64,000 nt of DNA. Origin: Polyangiaceae bacterium (lineage in GTDB: Bacteria > Myxococcota_A > Polyangia > Polyangiales > Polyangiaceae). Below, in pieces: positions 1 to 11,498 of this stretch. The notes beneath the pieces were generated by a model. That model saw nothing but the letters and a program-made list of their open reading frames with translations. It did no database searches and was not told the origin of the DNA. The position numbers and the translations under genes were made by a program. Position 1 is the first letter of the stretch. Every line of letters starts with the position of its first letter. Location of the stretch: NCBI GenBank assembly GCA_025937785.1, contig JAICQQ010000021.1, positions 1 to 64,000 of the forward strand. Reading direction: 5' to 3'.

Positions 1-87
1 CGAGAACAGCGCTAGTGGGAGGTTTGTGCGCCCGGGTGGCTCTGAAAGATCACCGAGTATAGAGCAGGTGCGCGAATCCCAACACCA

Positions 88-735
88 TCAAGACGGTCCT
101 GCAACGAGGAACCATACCAACGCTCGGAGACCTGCTTCGGCTACAGTATGCGACCACGGGCGGTTTTCTCGCGATTTTCCAAGCACTACCTCGAAATACT
201 CGAGTCCGATAACGTACAAAGCGATAGGGGCCACGAACACGACCAGTAGCGCTGCGAACTCGATGAGCCCCTGGATGATCGTCGAGCGGACGTTGTTAGC
301 TAGCAGGCCAGCCGCAATCGCGGCCGCACCAGAGAACACGCCCGCAGCCGCCGCAGATCGAAGTGAAGGTTTGCGAGAGAATAAGTTTCACCGCGAATAT
401 AGTTGTCCGTCACCACAGCGGTCGATTCGAAAGCCTTCTAGCGTCGTCAGCGAGCCGCCGAGGCCCGCGAACAGCCCTGCTCCGACTCCAAGCGTTGCAG
501 TCAGAACGCCGGTCGAGCCCGCTTTTCCGGACAGCGGAGACTGCCGCGGTGATCCCTTGCCCCGGCGTGTAGTCCAACGCGATCCCTACCCCTAACTCGG
601 CGCCGAAACCGAGGGGGTACCCCAGCCCAGCGCCCGCGCCCAGCCCAAAAGAGAAGCCCCAAAGACCCAGCCGATCGAGCCGATTGACCGCGTCATTCCC
701 GACGTAAGCATAAAGATTCGCCTGCCTGCCACCTA
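88..735 (-). pseudogene. Decayed RHS-repeat C-terminal tip (orphan, frameshifted)
   Basis: Read on the minus strand from about 735, one frame gives GGRQANLYAYVGNDAVNRLD, followed by RLGL. This closely matches the conserved end of RHS/YD-repeat core domains, which precedes the variable toxin tip. That frame continues as a Gly-rich stretch and degenerates near 560. The reading then moves to another frame (Gly/Leu-rich, ending in a stop near 385) and resumes as a hydrophobic segment at 339-88 containing FAALLVVFVAPIALYVIGL, probably a membrane helix. No upstream RHS core is present, because the preceding gene ends at 752. I infer a displaced or decayed polymorphic-toxin C terminus. Family assignment rests on the short junction motif; the number of frameshifts is uncertain and sequencing error cannot be excluded. 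Confidence 0.6.
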
Positions 736-751
736 GCGAGGAAGAGCGAGG

Positions 752-4207
<3,456 letters not shown>

Positions 4208-4387
4208 GCTTCGCGTTTCTTACTCCCACGGGCGCGCCCCCAGATGGATGGGTGCCCTTCGGAACTAACGGACGAAACCTCCCAGGGGATAGGCCTGAGA
4301 GGGCGCCCCCAGGCGGGAATGTCCGTATCTGAATCCTGGACGGAAAAGGCTTCCCCGAACGGCGAGTCCCGACCGCGACACCAGCAC

Positions 4388-4996
4388 TCAGCGGTAAAGG
4401 TCGTGAGCCTCGATGTACTCGATCACGCGCGGATCCAGCAGCTGGCTCAGGCGAGCGCGGAGCGCCGGCGAAAGGCGCGCGGCGGCGCGTCCCGCCAGCA
4501 CGCTGCGGATCTCGGTCGAGGACACGTCGGGCAAGACCGGCGCTGGGGCAGCGTTCGAGGGCACCCCGACCCTGCCGAGCGGCAGCAACGGCGCCAGCCG
4601 CACCACTTCTGGGAAGCGGTGCCACTTTGCCGCATCTTGGAGTACATCGGCGCCGACCACCAGTCGCAACCGAAATTCCGGGTGCTCACGCAGCAACGCC
4701 TGCAGCGTGTTCAGGGTGAAGTTCGGGCGCTGGAGCGTGGCCTCCAATTGGCTCACCTCTACGTTCGGCTGATTCGACATGCACAGTTCACACATCGCCA
4801 CTCGATGTTCGAAGCTGGCGAGCGACTTGTCGAAAGCGTGCTCGAACACCGGCAGCACGAGCACGCGATCGATTTCCTCGAGGCTCGCGACCAGCCGCAC
4901 CGCCGCTTGGTGGGCGACGTGAGGTGGGTCGAAGCTGCCGCCATAGACAGCGACGCGTACGACCGAAGGGGCAGCAGCGGGCGGTTCGGGCGACAC
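4388..4996 (-). CDS. nadD: Nicotinate-nucleotide adenylyltransferase
   Basis: 202 aa, the usual NadD size. It opens with the nucleotidyltransferase fold signature VAVYGGSFDPPHVAH (the HxGH-type site here reads HVAH), followed by a Rossmann-like core and the C-terminal VSSTEIRS motif (the ISSTxIR signature) near residue 165. NadD adenylates nicotinate mononucleotide to deamido-NAD in NAD synthesis in the cytoplasm. The start at 4996 gives a short Pro/Ala-rich leader of about 10 residues before the first strand. It lies 19 bp downstream of the phosphoesterase-like gene and upstream of the c-di-GMP gene, all on the minus strand. A related adenylyltransferase (CoaD-like) is less likely given the STEIR motif. 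Confidence 0.8.
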   Translation of the reverse strand: MSPEPPAAAPSVVRVAVYGGSFDPPHVAHQAAVRLVASLEEIDRVLVLPVFEHAFDKSLASFEHRVAMCELCMSNQPNVEVSQLEATLQRPNFTLNTLQALLREHPEFRLRLVVGADVLQDAAKWHRFPEVVRLAPLLPLGRVGVPSNAAPAPVLPDVSSTEIRSVLAGRAAARLSPALRARLSQLLDPRVIEYIEAHDLYR

Positions 4997-5015
4997 GCGC
5001 GGCTCCAGGAGCGAC

Positions 5016-5624
5016 TCAGCCCCCCGAAACTCGCAGACGCACGCCGCGACTCGTGGACAGGTGTGTGCGCTTCTGTTCTTTCAACTGCCGGTCGAAGTGG
5101 GTGACGTGGATGCCGTTGTCGTGATCGTCTACGATCATCACTCCGGCATCGGCAAAGGACCCGGGCGAGACGAACCAGCGACGACCGACGCGCCGCACCA
5201 GCGCCTCGCGACTCTTTCCGAACACGAGCAGCGTGGCCGGCAAGATGTCTTCTTCATCCAGGTAGGCCTTGTCGTAGATCAGAACGGCGACCTTGCCGTT
5301 CAAGAGTTCGATCGCTCGCGTAGATTCGCCCGGCAAGCTTTCGAAAAGCTTCAGGCGCTGACGCTCCCGCTCCCGCTGGATGAATGATTCGATCTGATCG
5401 GGGCTGCCTGACAAGCATTGCTCCGTCACCCGAGTCCAGAGCGCCGATTGACCGGGATCGGACCCCACGAGCTTTTCGGCCCAGCCACTCACGATGCGAT
5501 CGAGACAGTTGTCGACGCCCAGGTACAGCGCGCGGTCGACACCTCGCTCCTTGTGAAGGAACTCTGCCGCGCGCTCCAGCGCCTGGTCATGTCCCAACGA
5601 CGGACCGAGCAAACCCAGTTGCAT
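5016..5624 (-). CDS. YfcE/MJ0936-like phosphoesterase homologue with lost metal ligands
   Basis: 202 aa from the ATG at 5624; a longer open frame reaches 5765 but its extra N terminus is Arg-rich and looks non-coding. The layout resembles small calcineurin-like phosphoesterases: an N-terminal strand (LGLLGPSLGH), a helix (ALERAAEFL), a second strand (RALYLGVDNCLD) and a C-terminal GKS-to-SPGS region. The family's metal ligands are missing at the matching places: GDxH reads GPSLGH, GDxxD reads GVDNCLD, and GHTH reads GKSR. I therefore infer a pseudo-enzyme, perhaps a binding or regulatory protein. It sits between ccmB and nadD on the minus strand. The family assignment is by eye only. Confidence 0.55.
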   Translation of the reverse strand: MQLGLLGPSLGHDQALERAAEFLHKERGVDRALYLGVDNCLDRIVSGWAEKLVGSDPGQSALWTRVTEQCLSGSPDQIESFIQRERERQRLKLFESLPGESTRAIELLNGKVAVLIYDKAYLDEEDILPATLLVFGKSREALVRRVGRRWFVSPGSFADAGVMIVDDHDNGIHVTHFDRQLKEQKRTHLSTSRGVRLRVSGG

Positions 5625-5793
5625 TGCCCCTCGCAGTCTAGATCGAAGCGGGGGCATCTCACAAAGGGCGAGAGCGGTTTTGCGGGCTCGCCGCTCTCGC
5701 TCGCTGCGGCAGCGAGCGCGTCGGCTGGAAGTCCGTCGGGGCCTCGGGGGCGCTGGCCCTCGCAAGACCCAGCACTTGTCGCGGCAGGCCGGC

Positions 5794-6522
5794 TCAACCC
5801 TCGCTCAGGCTTCCGAAAAGCGCAAGCCCACCCGTCACGAAGGTCAGATCGAACACCGCCATCAACTTGAAGTAGTCGACGAGCTCGACCACCTCGGCTT
5901 GATTCAAGAGCTCGCGCGTGGCGACGACCGCCGCTAGCAACGTGGGTGACAACAGCGGGAACAACACCACCGCGAGAATCAGATCGCGAGCCCGCGTACG
6001 CACCGTCATAGCACCGAACAGTGTACCCGTCGCTGCCAAGCCCGGCGTGGCAAACAATGAAATCAATAACAAACCTACACCAAACTTGCTCAGATCGAGC
6101 GAGAAGAATAGGGCGGTTGCGGGCAGCACGACCGCTTCGACGACGAGAATGAATACCCAGACCCCCAGCGCTTTGCCGGCGAAGACAGCGCTGCGCGACA
6201 CCGGCGACGACAACAGTCCGTCGAGCGCCCCCTCGTCGCGCTCACGCTGCCAAGTACGGCTGAGCGCCAGCACGGTCGCGAAAGCAATCGAAAGCCAGAG
6301 CACGCCGGATGCCACCAGCTGTTTGGTGACGGGCCCACCGTAGAAACTCAGCGAGGCGGTGATGACCACCAGGAGCGCGAAGAACGCGCTCGTGGTCAGG
6401 ACTTCGCCGCTGCGCACCTCGATCAGCAGGTCCTTGTGCAGTACCAGCATCACCTGGCGGGACCAGCCGGGGGGCCGAGCGACCGAAGTCGCATCCACGG
6501 CTGTTGGCGTCACGGACTGCAT
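5794..6522 (-). CDS. ccmB: Haem exporter permease CcmB
   Basis: 242 aa from the ATG at 6522, which is preceded by GAGG with 7-nt spacing; the frame stays open to 6609 but that part is Ala/Arg-rich. It has about six hydrophobic segments. The family-typical N-terminal stretch is recognisable: KDLLIEVRSGEVLTTSAFFA, then RTWQRERDEGALDGLLSSPV near residue 105 and FLLFFPL-like hydrophobic helices after it. CcmB is the membrane subunit of the CcmABCD complex that serves cytochrome c maturation. That fits the many c-type cytochromes encoded in this window. The partner genes ccmA, ccmC and ccmF are not adjacent here. Confidence 0.85.
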   Translation of the reverse strand: MQSVTPTAVDATSVARPPGWSRQVMLVLHKDLLIEVRSGEVLTTSAFFALLVVITASLSFYGGPVTKQLVASGVLWLSIAFATVLALSRTWQRERDEGALDGLLSSPVSRSAVFAGKALGVWVFILVVEAVVLPATALFFSLDLSKFGVGLLLISLFATPGLAATGTLFGAMTVRTRARDLILAVVLFPLLSPTLLAAVVATRELLNQAEVVELVDYFKLMAVFDLTFVTGGLALFGSLSEG

Positions 6523-6702
6523 GGCCCAGCCTCGCACGGAACCCCGTGCGCCGGAAGCAACTCGCCCGCTGAGTGCGGCGAAAGTCACCAGTTTTCCAGC
6601 CGCCGTCACCGCGATTCGGCTCGGCCGAGCCCCAGGTTGGCCGCGCGCCCTCCGACAGGGAGCTGGATTGTGGTCGACTCACGTCCCGACTAGGCTCGCC
6701 CC

Positions 6703-7215
6703 ATGGCGACCCAAGTGCGCATCGTTCACACCTACAACGTCAGCGAAGACACGTTCTGGGAAAAGCTCTTCTTCGACGACGAGTACAATCGGCGGCTTTA
6801 CCTCGAGGCCCTGAAGTTCCACGACTGGAAGGTCGAGAAACACGAGGACAAGCCGACGGAAGTGCAGCGCTCGATCAACGTCGCACCTCAGCTCGGCGAC
6901 CTACCTGGGCCCATGAAGAAGGTGCTCGGCGACAACATTCGCTACACGGAAGCAGGCGTCTACGACAAGGCGAAGCGGCGCTACCGCATCACGATCGTGC
7001 CGAGCCGGCTTGCGGACAAGGTGAAAGTGACGGGTGAGCTCTACACGGAACCGGAAGGCGATGGGAAATGTCGCCGTGTGTTCGAGGCGACCGTAGAGGT
7101 GAAGGTGCCACTCTTGGGCGGCGCGATGGAAAAGCGCTTCGTGAGCGATCTTGAAAAGAGCTACGGTGTCGGCGCCAAGTTCACCAATCGTTACGCGGAA
7201 GAGAAAGGTCTGTAG
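6703..7215 (+). CDS. DUF2505 family protein (START-like fold)
   Basis: 170 aa, soluble, no signal peptide. The sequence begins VRIVHTYNVSEDTFWEKLFF and runs through a beta-rich middle (RYRITIVPSRLADKVKVTG) to a helical end (MEKRFVSDLEKSYGVGAKFT). This matches my recollection of the DUF2505 family, which has a polyketide-cyclase/START-like ligand-binding fold and no established reaction. It is transcribed divergently from ccmB across 180 bp, which should hold both promoters. No catalytic residues can be named. Confidence 0.7.
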   Translation: MATQVRIVHTYNVSEDTFWEKLFFDDEYNRRLYLEALKFHDWKVEKHEDKPTEVQRSINVAPQLGDLPGPMKKVLGDNIRYTEAGVYDKAKRRYRITIVPSRLADKVKVTGELYTEPEGDGKCRRVFEATVEVKVPLLGGAMEKRFVSDLEKSYGVGAKFTNRYAEEKGL

Positions 7216-7514
7216 CCCGTCTGCACCCGCGAACGCCGTGGTCGAAACTGCTCGAATCGCGTAGCAATTCGTGACACACTCGACTTTCCGTGAGACGAGG
7301 TGAGCACCCCAGGCGGTCGGCGATTCAGTCCTGGGACGCTCGGCTCCGCGACACGGCCAAGCCGTACCACATCACTCTATTCAGCGAACAGCGCTTCGGT
7401 GGTTCTGAGTCTCGCGCTCGACGCCAGAACAGCCAACGCTCGAGGCACTGCGCCATCGAAGCGCCCGAAAGCACGGTCACCCATGAGCGAGGGAACTTTA
7501 GGAGGGCTCGCTAG

Positions 7515-7898
7515 ATGCGACGCATGATCACCGTCAACAAGGCACGTACCGATCGCTGGAAGCGCGAAGACGAAGCGCCTCGTCTCAAAGAGAAAGCTCC
7601 CACGCTCGCGTCCCTGCGGCTCGAGCTGGAAGAGTATAGCGAAGGGCACTCCATCGTAGGCACGCGGCGCGTGACGCTGGTCGTGGTCGACCATGCGGCG
7701 GCGCTCTTCGAAATCCCGTGCTCCGATTCCAAATGCGAAGAGGGCGGGCACGAGGTGACGCGTGAAGTCCTAGCGGCGCTCTCGAAGCAGCCTTCTCGCT
7801 TCGAGTTCGAGAGCGGTTGCCACGGCTACTTGGGCCAGCGCCCCTGCGGGCGCACGCTGAAGGTCATCGGGCAAGCCGAATACAAGAAGGCGCCTTAG
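7515..7898 (+). CDS. Small four-cysteine protein of unknown function
   Basis: 127 aa. An AGGAGG Shine-Dalgarno at about 7500-7505 supports the ATG at 7515; a second ATG at 7524 is possible. The N-terminal third is charged (WKREDEAPRLKEKAP). The second half carries four cysteines arranged C-SDSK-C, then GC-HG and PC-GR, which could bind a metal such as zinc. I do not recognise the family. The gene stands alone, ahead of a strong hairpin at 7940-7970. Confidence 0.65.
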   Translation: MRRMITVNKARTDRWKREDEAPRLKEKAPTLASLRLELEEYSEGHSIVGTRRVTLVVVDHAAALFEIPCSDSKCEEGGHEVTREVLAALSKQPSRFEFESGCHGYLGQRPCGRTLKVIGQAEYKKAP

Positions 7899-7939
7899 CC
7901 GGGGTGCGTCGCTCGCCCGGCGCGTCCCCAAAGCAGTCA

Positions 7940-7970
7940 GGCCGCGCCCGAGGTTTCCTCGCGCGCGGCC
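7940..7970. terminator. Strong GC hairpin between convergent genes
   Basis: A stem of GGCCGCGC with GCGCGGCC, extended inward by CGAGG/CCTCG around a short TTT loop. It lies between the convergent genes ending at 7898 and 8001, so it could end transcription from both sides. No U-tract follows on either strand. Confidence 0.6.
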
Positions 7971-8000
7971 GTCGCATGTCAGCCCACTAGAAAACGGTGC

Positions 8001-8417
8001 TCAGGCAGCCTTGGCCTTGGCCCGGGCTTTCTTCGAGCGTGCCTTCTTCGCCGCTTTCGGCGCGGGCTTGGCCTTCTTCTCAGCGCGCTTGCTGCGGCGG
8101 GCCGCTGCGTCGTGCTGGTCAATCAAGCGCGGCAAGGGGTACTGGCTCAGACGCGCCTTGTAGCCACTGTCCTTCACGCGCTTCTCGAGCTCGAGGATCG
8201 CGGCAATCAACTTGTCGCGCGAACCAAAGCGCTTCTTCGCGTCCTCCAGCACCGCGTGCAGTCGCAGCAGCTTCGCGTTGGAGGTTCGGGCGAGGCCCTT
8301 GTCCGCGTGGGTGCGATCCAACCACAACTCGGTGGTGGCGAGCTTGGTCACCGCTTCGACCAGCTTTTCCTTGCTCTGAAAGCGCTCTGTCACGAGTTGC
8401 ACGGGGGTCTTTTTCAC
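8001..8417 (-). CDS. Basic protein with histone H1-like Lys/Ala tail
   Basis: 138 aa from a GTG at 8417, preceded by AGGAG with about 5-nt spacing. The frame is open further upstream to 8513, but those residues look non-coding. Residues 1-100 are helical and charged (VQLVTERFQSKEKLVEAV, LLRLHAVLEDAKKRFGSR). The last 35 residues are almost only Lys, Ala, Arg and Pro (KKAKPAPKAAKKARSKKA), like the tail of bacterial H1-like nucleoid proteins. I infer nucleic-acid binding, possibly chromosomal or ribosomal. The N-terminal domain is not one I can name. Confidence 0.65.
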   Translation of the reverse strand: MKKTPVQLVTERFQSKEKLVEAVTKLATTELWLDRTHADKGLARTSNAKLLRLHAVLEDAKKRFGSRDKLIAAILELEKRVKDSGYKARLSQYPLPRLIDQHDAAARRSKRAEKKAKPAPKAAKKARSKKARAKAKAA

Positions 8418-8668
8418 GAATGCTCCTGGTCTCGCGCGAACGGGCACCGAAACTGGCACATGGCCCACGCGAAGGGCTCGTGTGTAGCAACCACACCTCG
8501 CGCAAGCAACCACCAGATCCGCCGGAATTGCACGACCGCGACCGAGGCTGAGCCCGGGAAACTTTCTCGGGTAGTTTCATCTAGTTACACCGCAAACCCC
8601 GGCCCGAACCGTACCCAGAGTGCGGGGCTGGGTGACGCGGCAGACCTCAAATGGTACTCGGGCGCGCC

Positions 8669-10114
8669 ATGCCTGTGAGAGTGCGTTTTGCGCCGTCGCC
8701 CAGCGGATCCCTGCACATTGGTGGGGCCCGAACGGCCCTGTTCAATTGGCTGTGGGCTCGAAAGCAGGGCGGGCAGTTCATCCTGCGCGTCGAGGACACG
8801 GATCAAGAGCGGAGCAGCCTCGAGAGCGTGCGCGCGATTCTGGACGCCTTGCGCTGGCTGGGGCTCGACTGGGACGAGGGCCCCGAGGTCGGTGGCAAGT
8901 TCGCTCCTTACTTCCAGAGCGATCGCAAACAGCATTACCGACTGGCCGCGGAACAGCTCATCGACAGCGGGAAGGCCTATCGTTGCTACTGCACGAAGGA
9001 GGAGCTCGACGCGCAGCGCGCAGCGCTGAAGGCTCGGGATCCGAAGGCACAATTCGTCTACCCCAAGACTTGCCGCGAGCGCCGCGATCAGCCCGACCGG
9101 CCCTTCGTCGTTCGCTTCAAGAGCCCCGACACGGGCGCGACGGAGTTCTCGGATCTGGTGTTTGGCCCTATCAGCACGCCCAACAACCAACAGCAAGACT
9201 TCGTGATTCTGCGCCAGAGCGGCCTGCCGCTGTACAATCTGGGCGCCGTAGTCGACGACCACGAGATGGAGATCACGCTGGTAGCGCGGGGCCGCGACCA
9301 CATCGGCAACACGCCGCAGCAAGTGCTGCTGTACCAGGCGCTCGGCTGGAAGCTTCCCGAATTCGCGCACCTTCCGATGATGCTCAACAAGAAGGGTGAA
9401 AAGCTGAGCAAGCGCGATGGGGCAGTCAGCGTCGGCGAGTACCGCGCCAAGGGCTACACGCCCGCAGCCGTCTTGAACTACCTGGTCCGCTTCGGTTGGT
9501 CGTATGGCGATCAAGAGATCTTCAGCCGCCAGCAACTGATCGAGTTGTTCTCGTGGGACAACGTCGGTAAGAGTGACGGCAAATTCGACGAGAAGAAGTT
9601 CGCAGACGTCGCCTTCGAGCACCTGAAACGCCCCGACCTGACGAGTGACGCGGACTACGTCTCCGGCGCGCTGCCCGCCCTGAGCGCGCGCGGGCTCGAC
9701 TCGGCGGACGACCAGGTCGTCAGGACCGCGCTGCCCTTGATTCGCGAGCGGGCTCGCTCCTTCGAGGACGCCGCGTATCACCTCGACTTCTATTTCCGCG
9801 ATCCGCCGGAGTTCGACCCAAAGGTAACGCAGAAGATTTTGGTCCCAGAAGCGGCGCCCAAGCTGCTGGCGTTCCGCGATTGGCTCGCTCAGCAAGACCT
9901 GGCCGCTCCAGAGCTGGAAGCCGCCTTCAAGTCGTGGGTCGAGGCCCAGGGCTGGTCGCTCAAAGACGTCGCCCAGCCCGTGCGGGTCGCGTTGACCGGG
10001 CGCGGGACGAGCCCCGGCTTGTTCGAGATGATGCAGATCATGGGCAAGGAGCTCGCGCTCGCCCGACTTCAACGCGGCGCCGAGCGGGCGAGCGCTCCCG
10101 GGCCGACGAGCTGA
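8669..10114 (+). CDS. gltX: Glutamyl-tRNA synthetase
   Basis: 481 aa. Class I synthetase signatures are clear: RFAPSPSG and the HIGH-type HIGG at the N terminus, and the KMSKS-type KLSKR near residue 250. It charges tRNA-Glu with glutamate in the cytoplasm. I chose the ATG at 8669 because family members start just before VRVRFAPSP; an ATG at 8651 would add six residues. Whether it is discriminating or also charges tRNA-Gln cannot be judged here. The stop codon is followed at once by the GTG start of the CPBP gene, so the two are probably translationally coupled. Confidence 0.93.
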   Translation: MPVRVRFAPSPSGSLHIGGARTALFNWLWARKQGGQFILRVEDTDQERSSLESVRAILDALRWLGLDWDEGPEVGGKFAPYFQSDRKQHYRLAAEQLIDSGKAYRCYCTKEELDAQRAALKARDPKAQFVYPKTCRERRDQPDRPFVVRFKSPDTGATEFSDLVFGPISTPNNQQQDFVILRQSGLPLYNLGAVVDDHEMEITLVARGRDHIGNTPQQVLLYQALGWKLPEFAHLPMMLNKKGEKLSKRDGAVSVGEYRAKGYTPAAVLNYLVRFGWSYGDQEIFSRQQLIELFSWDNVGKSDGKFDEKKFADVAFEHLKRPDLTSDADYVSGALPALSARGLDSADDQVVRTALPLIRERARSFEDAAYHLDFYFRDPPEFDPKVTQKILVPEAAPKLLAFRDWLAQQDLAAPELEAAFKSWVEAQGWSLKDVAQPVRVALTGRGTSPGLFEMMQIMGKELALARLQRGAERASAPGPTS

Positions 10115-11236
10115 GTGGTGGGGCCCCTTCAGGAGCTGGTCCTGCCCGTCGTCGAGCTCGACGCCACCTCGGTGTGGGGGGCGCTGCTCACCTACCCCCC
10201 GATCAAAGCGCTCCTGCCCATCCCGATACTGCTCGCGATCGCCCCGGCCTTGTGGTGGTTCTTTCGCGACACCTGGCGCCAGCTGGATCTGGAGCGCGTC
10301 GGGCCCGGGGCAAGCCCAACCATCGTCGCGCCGCTGCCCTCCGGCCAAGCGCCGTGGCGCCGGTGGTCGAGCGCGCGGCGCGCCGCCCGGACTCGCTCCA
10401 CCGAACTCAGGCAGCACCGGAGGGGTGCGAGCCTTGGGGCAAGCGCCGCGGCCGCACGGCAGCGCGGCGCTGTCGCGGGCAATCCGACCGATTACCGCCC
10501 CGCCGTGTGCTTGGTGATCGTCGCCGTGGTGCTGACCCTGCACGAGTATTTCGGCGGACGCTCGTTCTACGAGAGCAGCCTCAAGCCCTTGCTCGCCGAG
10601 TTTGCGGCAACCAACACCTGGCTGAACTTCGAGGATTACGACGACTTGTTCGGCTACGGCTGGTGGGTGCTCGCGCGCGTCATCGGCTACGTCGGGCCAT
10701 TCGTGGTGTGGAAACTCGTGTTTCCCCAGGACAGTTTGCTCGACATGGGCCTTCGAACACGTGGATTCATGAAGCACCTCTGGATCTACGTGGGGTGCCT
10801 GGTGGTGGTGGTGCTCGCCATGCTCACCCTGGCAACCCAGCCAGAGTTTCTGAACTACTACCCTTTTTACAAGAAGAGCTCGCGCAGTTGGTTCGACTTC
10901 ATGGCGTGGCAGGGCATGTACTGGGTGCAGTTCTTCGCGCTCGAGCTGTTCTTCCGAGGCTGGATGCTCGCAGCGCTGCGGCGAACCATGGGGATGGGCG
11001 CCATCTTCGTCATGGTCGTCCCGTACTGCATGATCCATTTTGGGAAGCCGTACCTCGAGGCACACGCGGCGATCGTGGCGGGCGTGGTGCTCGGCTCCCT
11101 GGCGATGCGGACGCGCAGTATCTACGCGGGATTTCTTGTGCACATCTCGGTGGCGTTCTTGATGGACACCATGGCGCTGGCGAGCAGGGACGCCCTGCCG
11201 ACACGCTTCTGGCCCGCGGACACCGGCGCTCCCTAG
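10115..11236 (+). CDS. CPBP-family (Rce1-like) intramembrane protease homologue
   Basis: 373 aa, with about eight hydrophobic segments. The C-terminal half has the CPBP layout: ELFFRGWML around residue 275 (ExxxR motif, with a single Glu where most members have EE), FVMVVPYCMIHFGKP near 300 (FxxxH-like motif) and a final conserved helix (GFLVHISVAFLMD). Members are membrane metallo- or glutamate proteases, or scaffolds. Residues 70-125 form an Arg/Ala-rich, poorly conserved loop. The GTG start touches the gltX stop codon, which suggests coupled translation. The single Glu leaves catalytic activity uncertain. Confidence 0.75.
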   Translation: MVGPLQELVLPVVELDATSVWGALLTYPPIKALLPIPILLAIAPALWWFFRDTWRQLDLERVGPGASPTIVAPLPSGQAPWRRWSSARRAARTRSTELRQHRRGASLGASAAAARQRGAVAGNPTDYRPAVCLVIVAVVLTLHEYFGGRSFYESSLKPLLAEFAATNTWLNFEDYDDLFGYGWWVLARVIGYVGPFVVWKLVFPQDSLLDMGLRTRGFMKHLWIYVGCLVVVVLAMLTLATQPEFLNYYPFYKKSSRSWFDFMAWQGMYWVQFFALELFFRGWMLAALRRTMGMGAIFVMVVPYCMIHFGKPYLEAHAAIVAGVVLGSLAMRTRSIYAGFLVHISVAFLMDTMALASRDALPTRFWPADTGAP

Positions 11237-11237
11237 C

Positions 11238-11256
11238 CCCCGAGGGGCACTCGGGG
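11238..11256 (+). terminator. Hairpin after gltX-CPBP pair
   Basis: A perfect 7-bp stem CCCCGAG / CTCGGGG with loop GGGCA, starting one base after the CPBP stop codon. No run of T follows, so termination is a suggestion only. Confidence 0.4.
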
Positions 11257-11498
11257 ACCCTGCCACGCCACAAAAATGCCACTCGATTGCGTGAGTGTTC
11301 TTCGTCCCTTTGCGTTTGCCGGCAGGTGGACTATTTAGGCGGCCGAGTTGAGCCACGGGTGACACACTCGCTCAACGTCTTTCCTTCAGGAGTCCTCTCA
11401 GGGATCGGTGCACTACGTTGTCCAGTCGGCAATCCTCTCTTCGAAACAACTCCGGTACACGAGGCAAGCGTTCCGAACCGTCACCCTCCGGTAAGTCC

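Noticed and set aside
8585-11365. 926-residue open frame on the minus strand
   Set aside because: It is antisense to gltX and the CPBP gene, both of which have clear family motifs. Its own translation has no recognisable domain; high GC explains the lack of stops.
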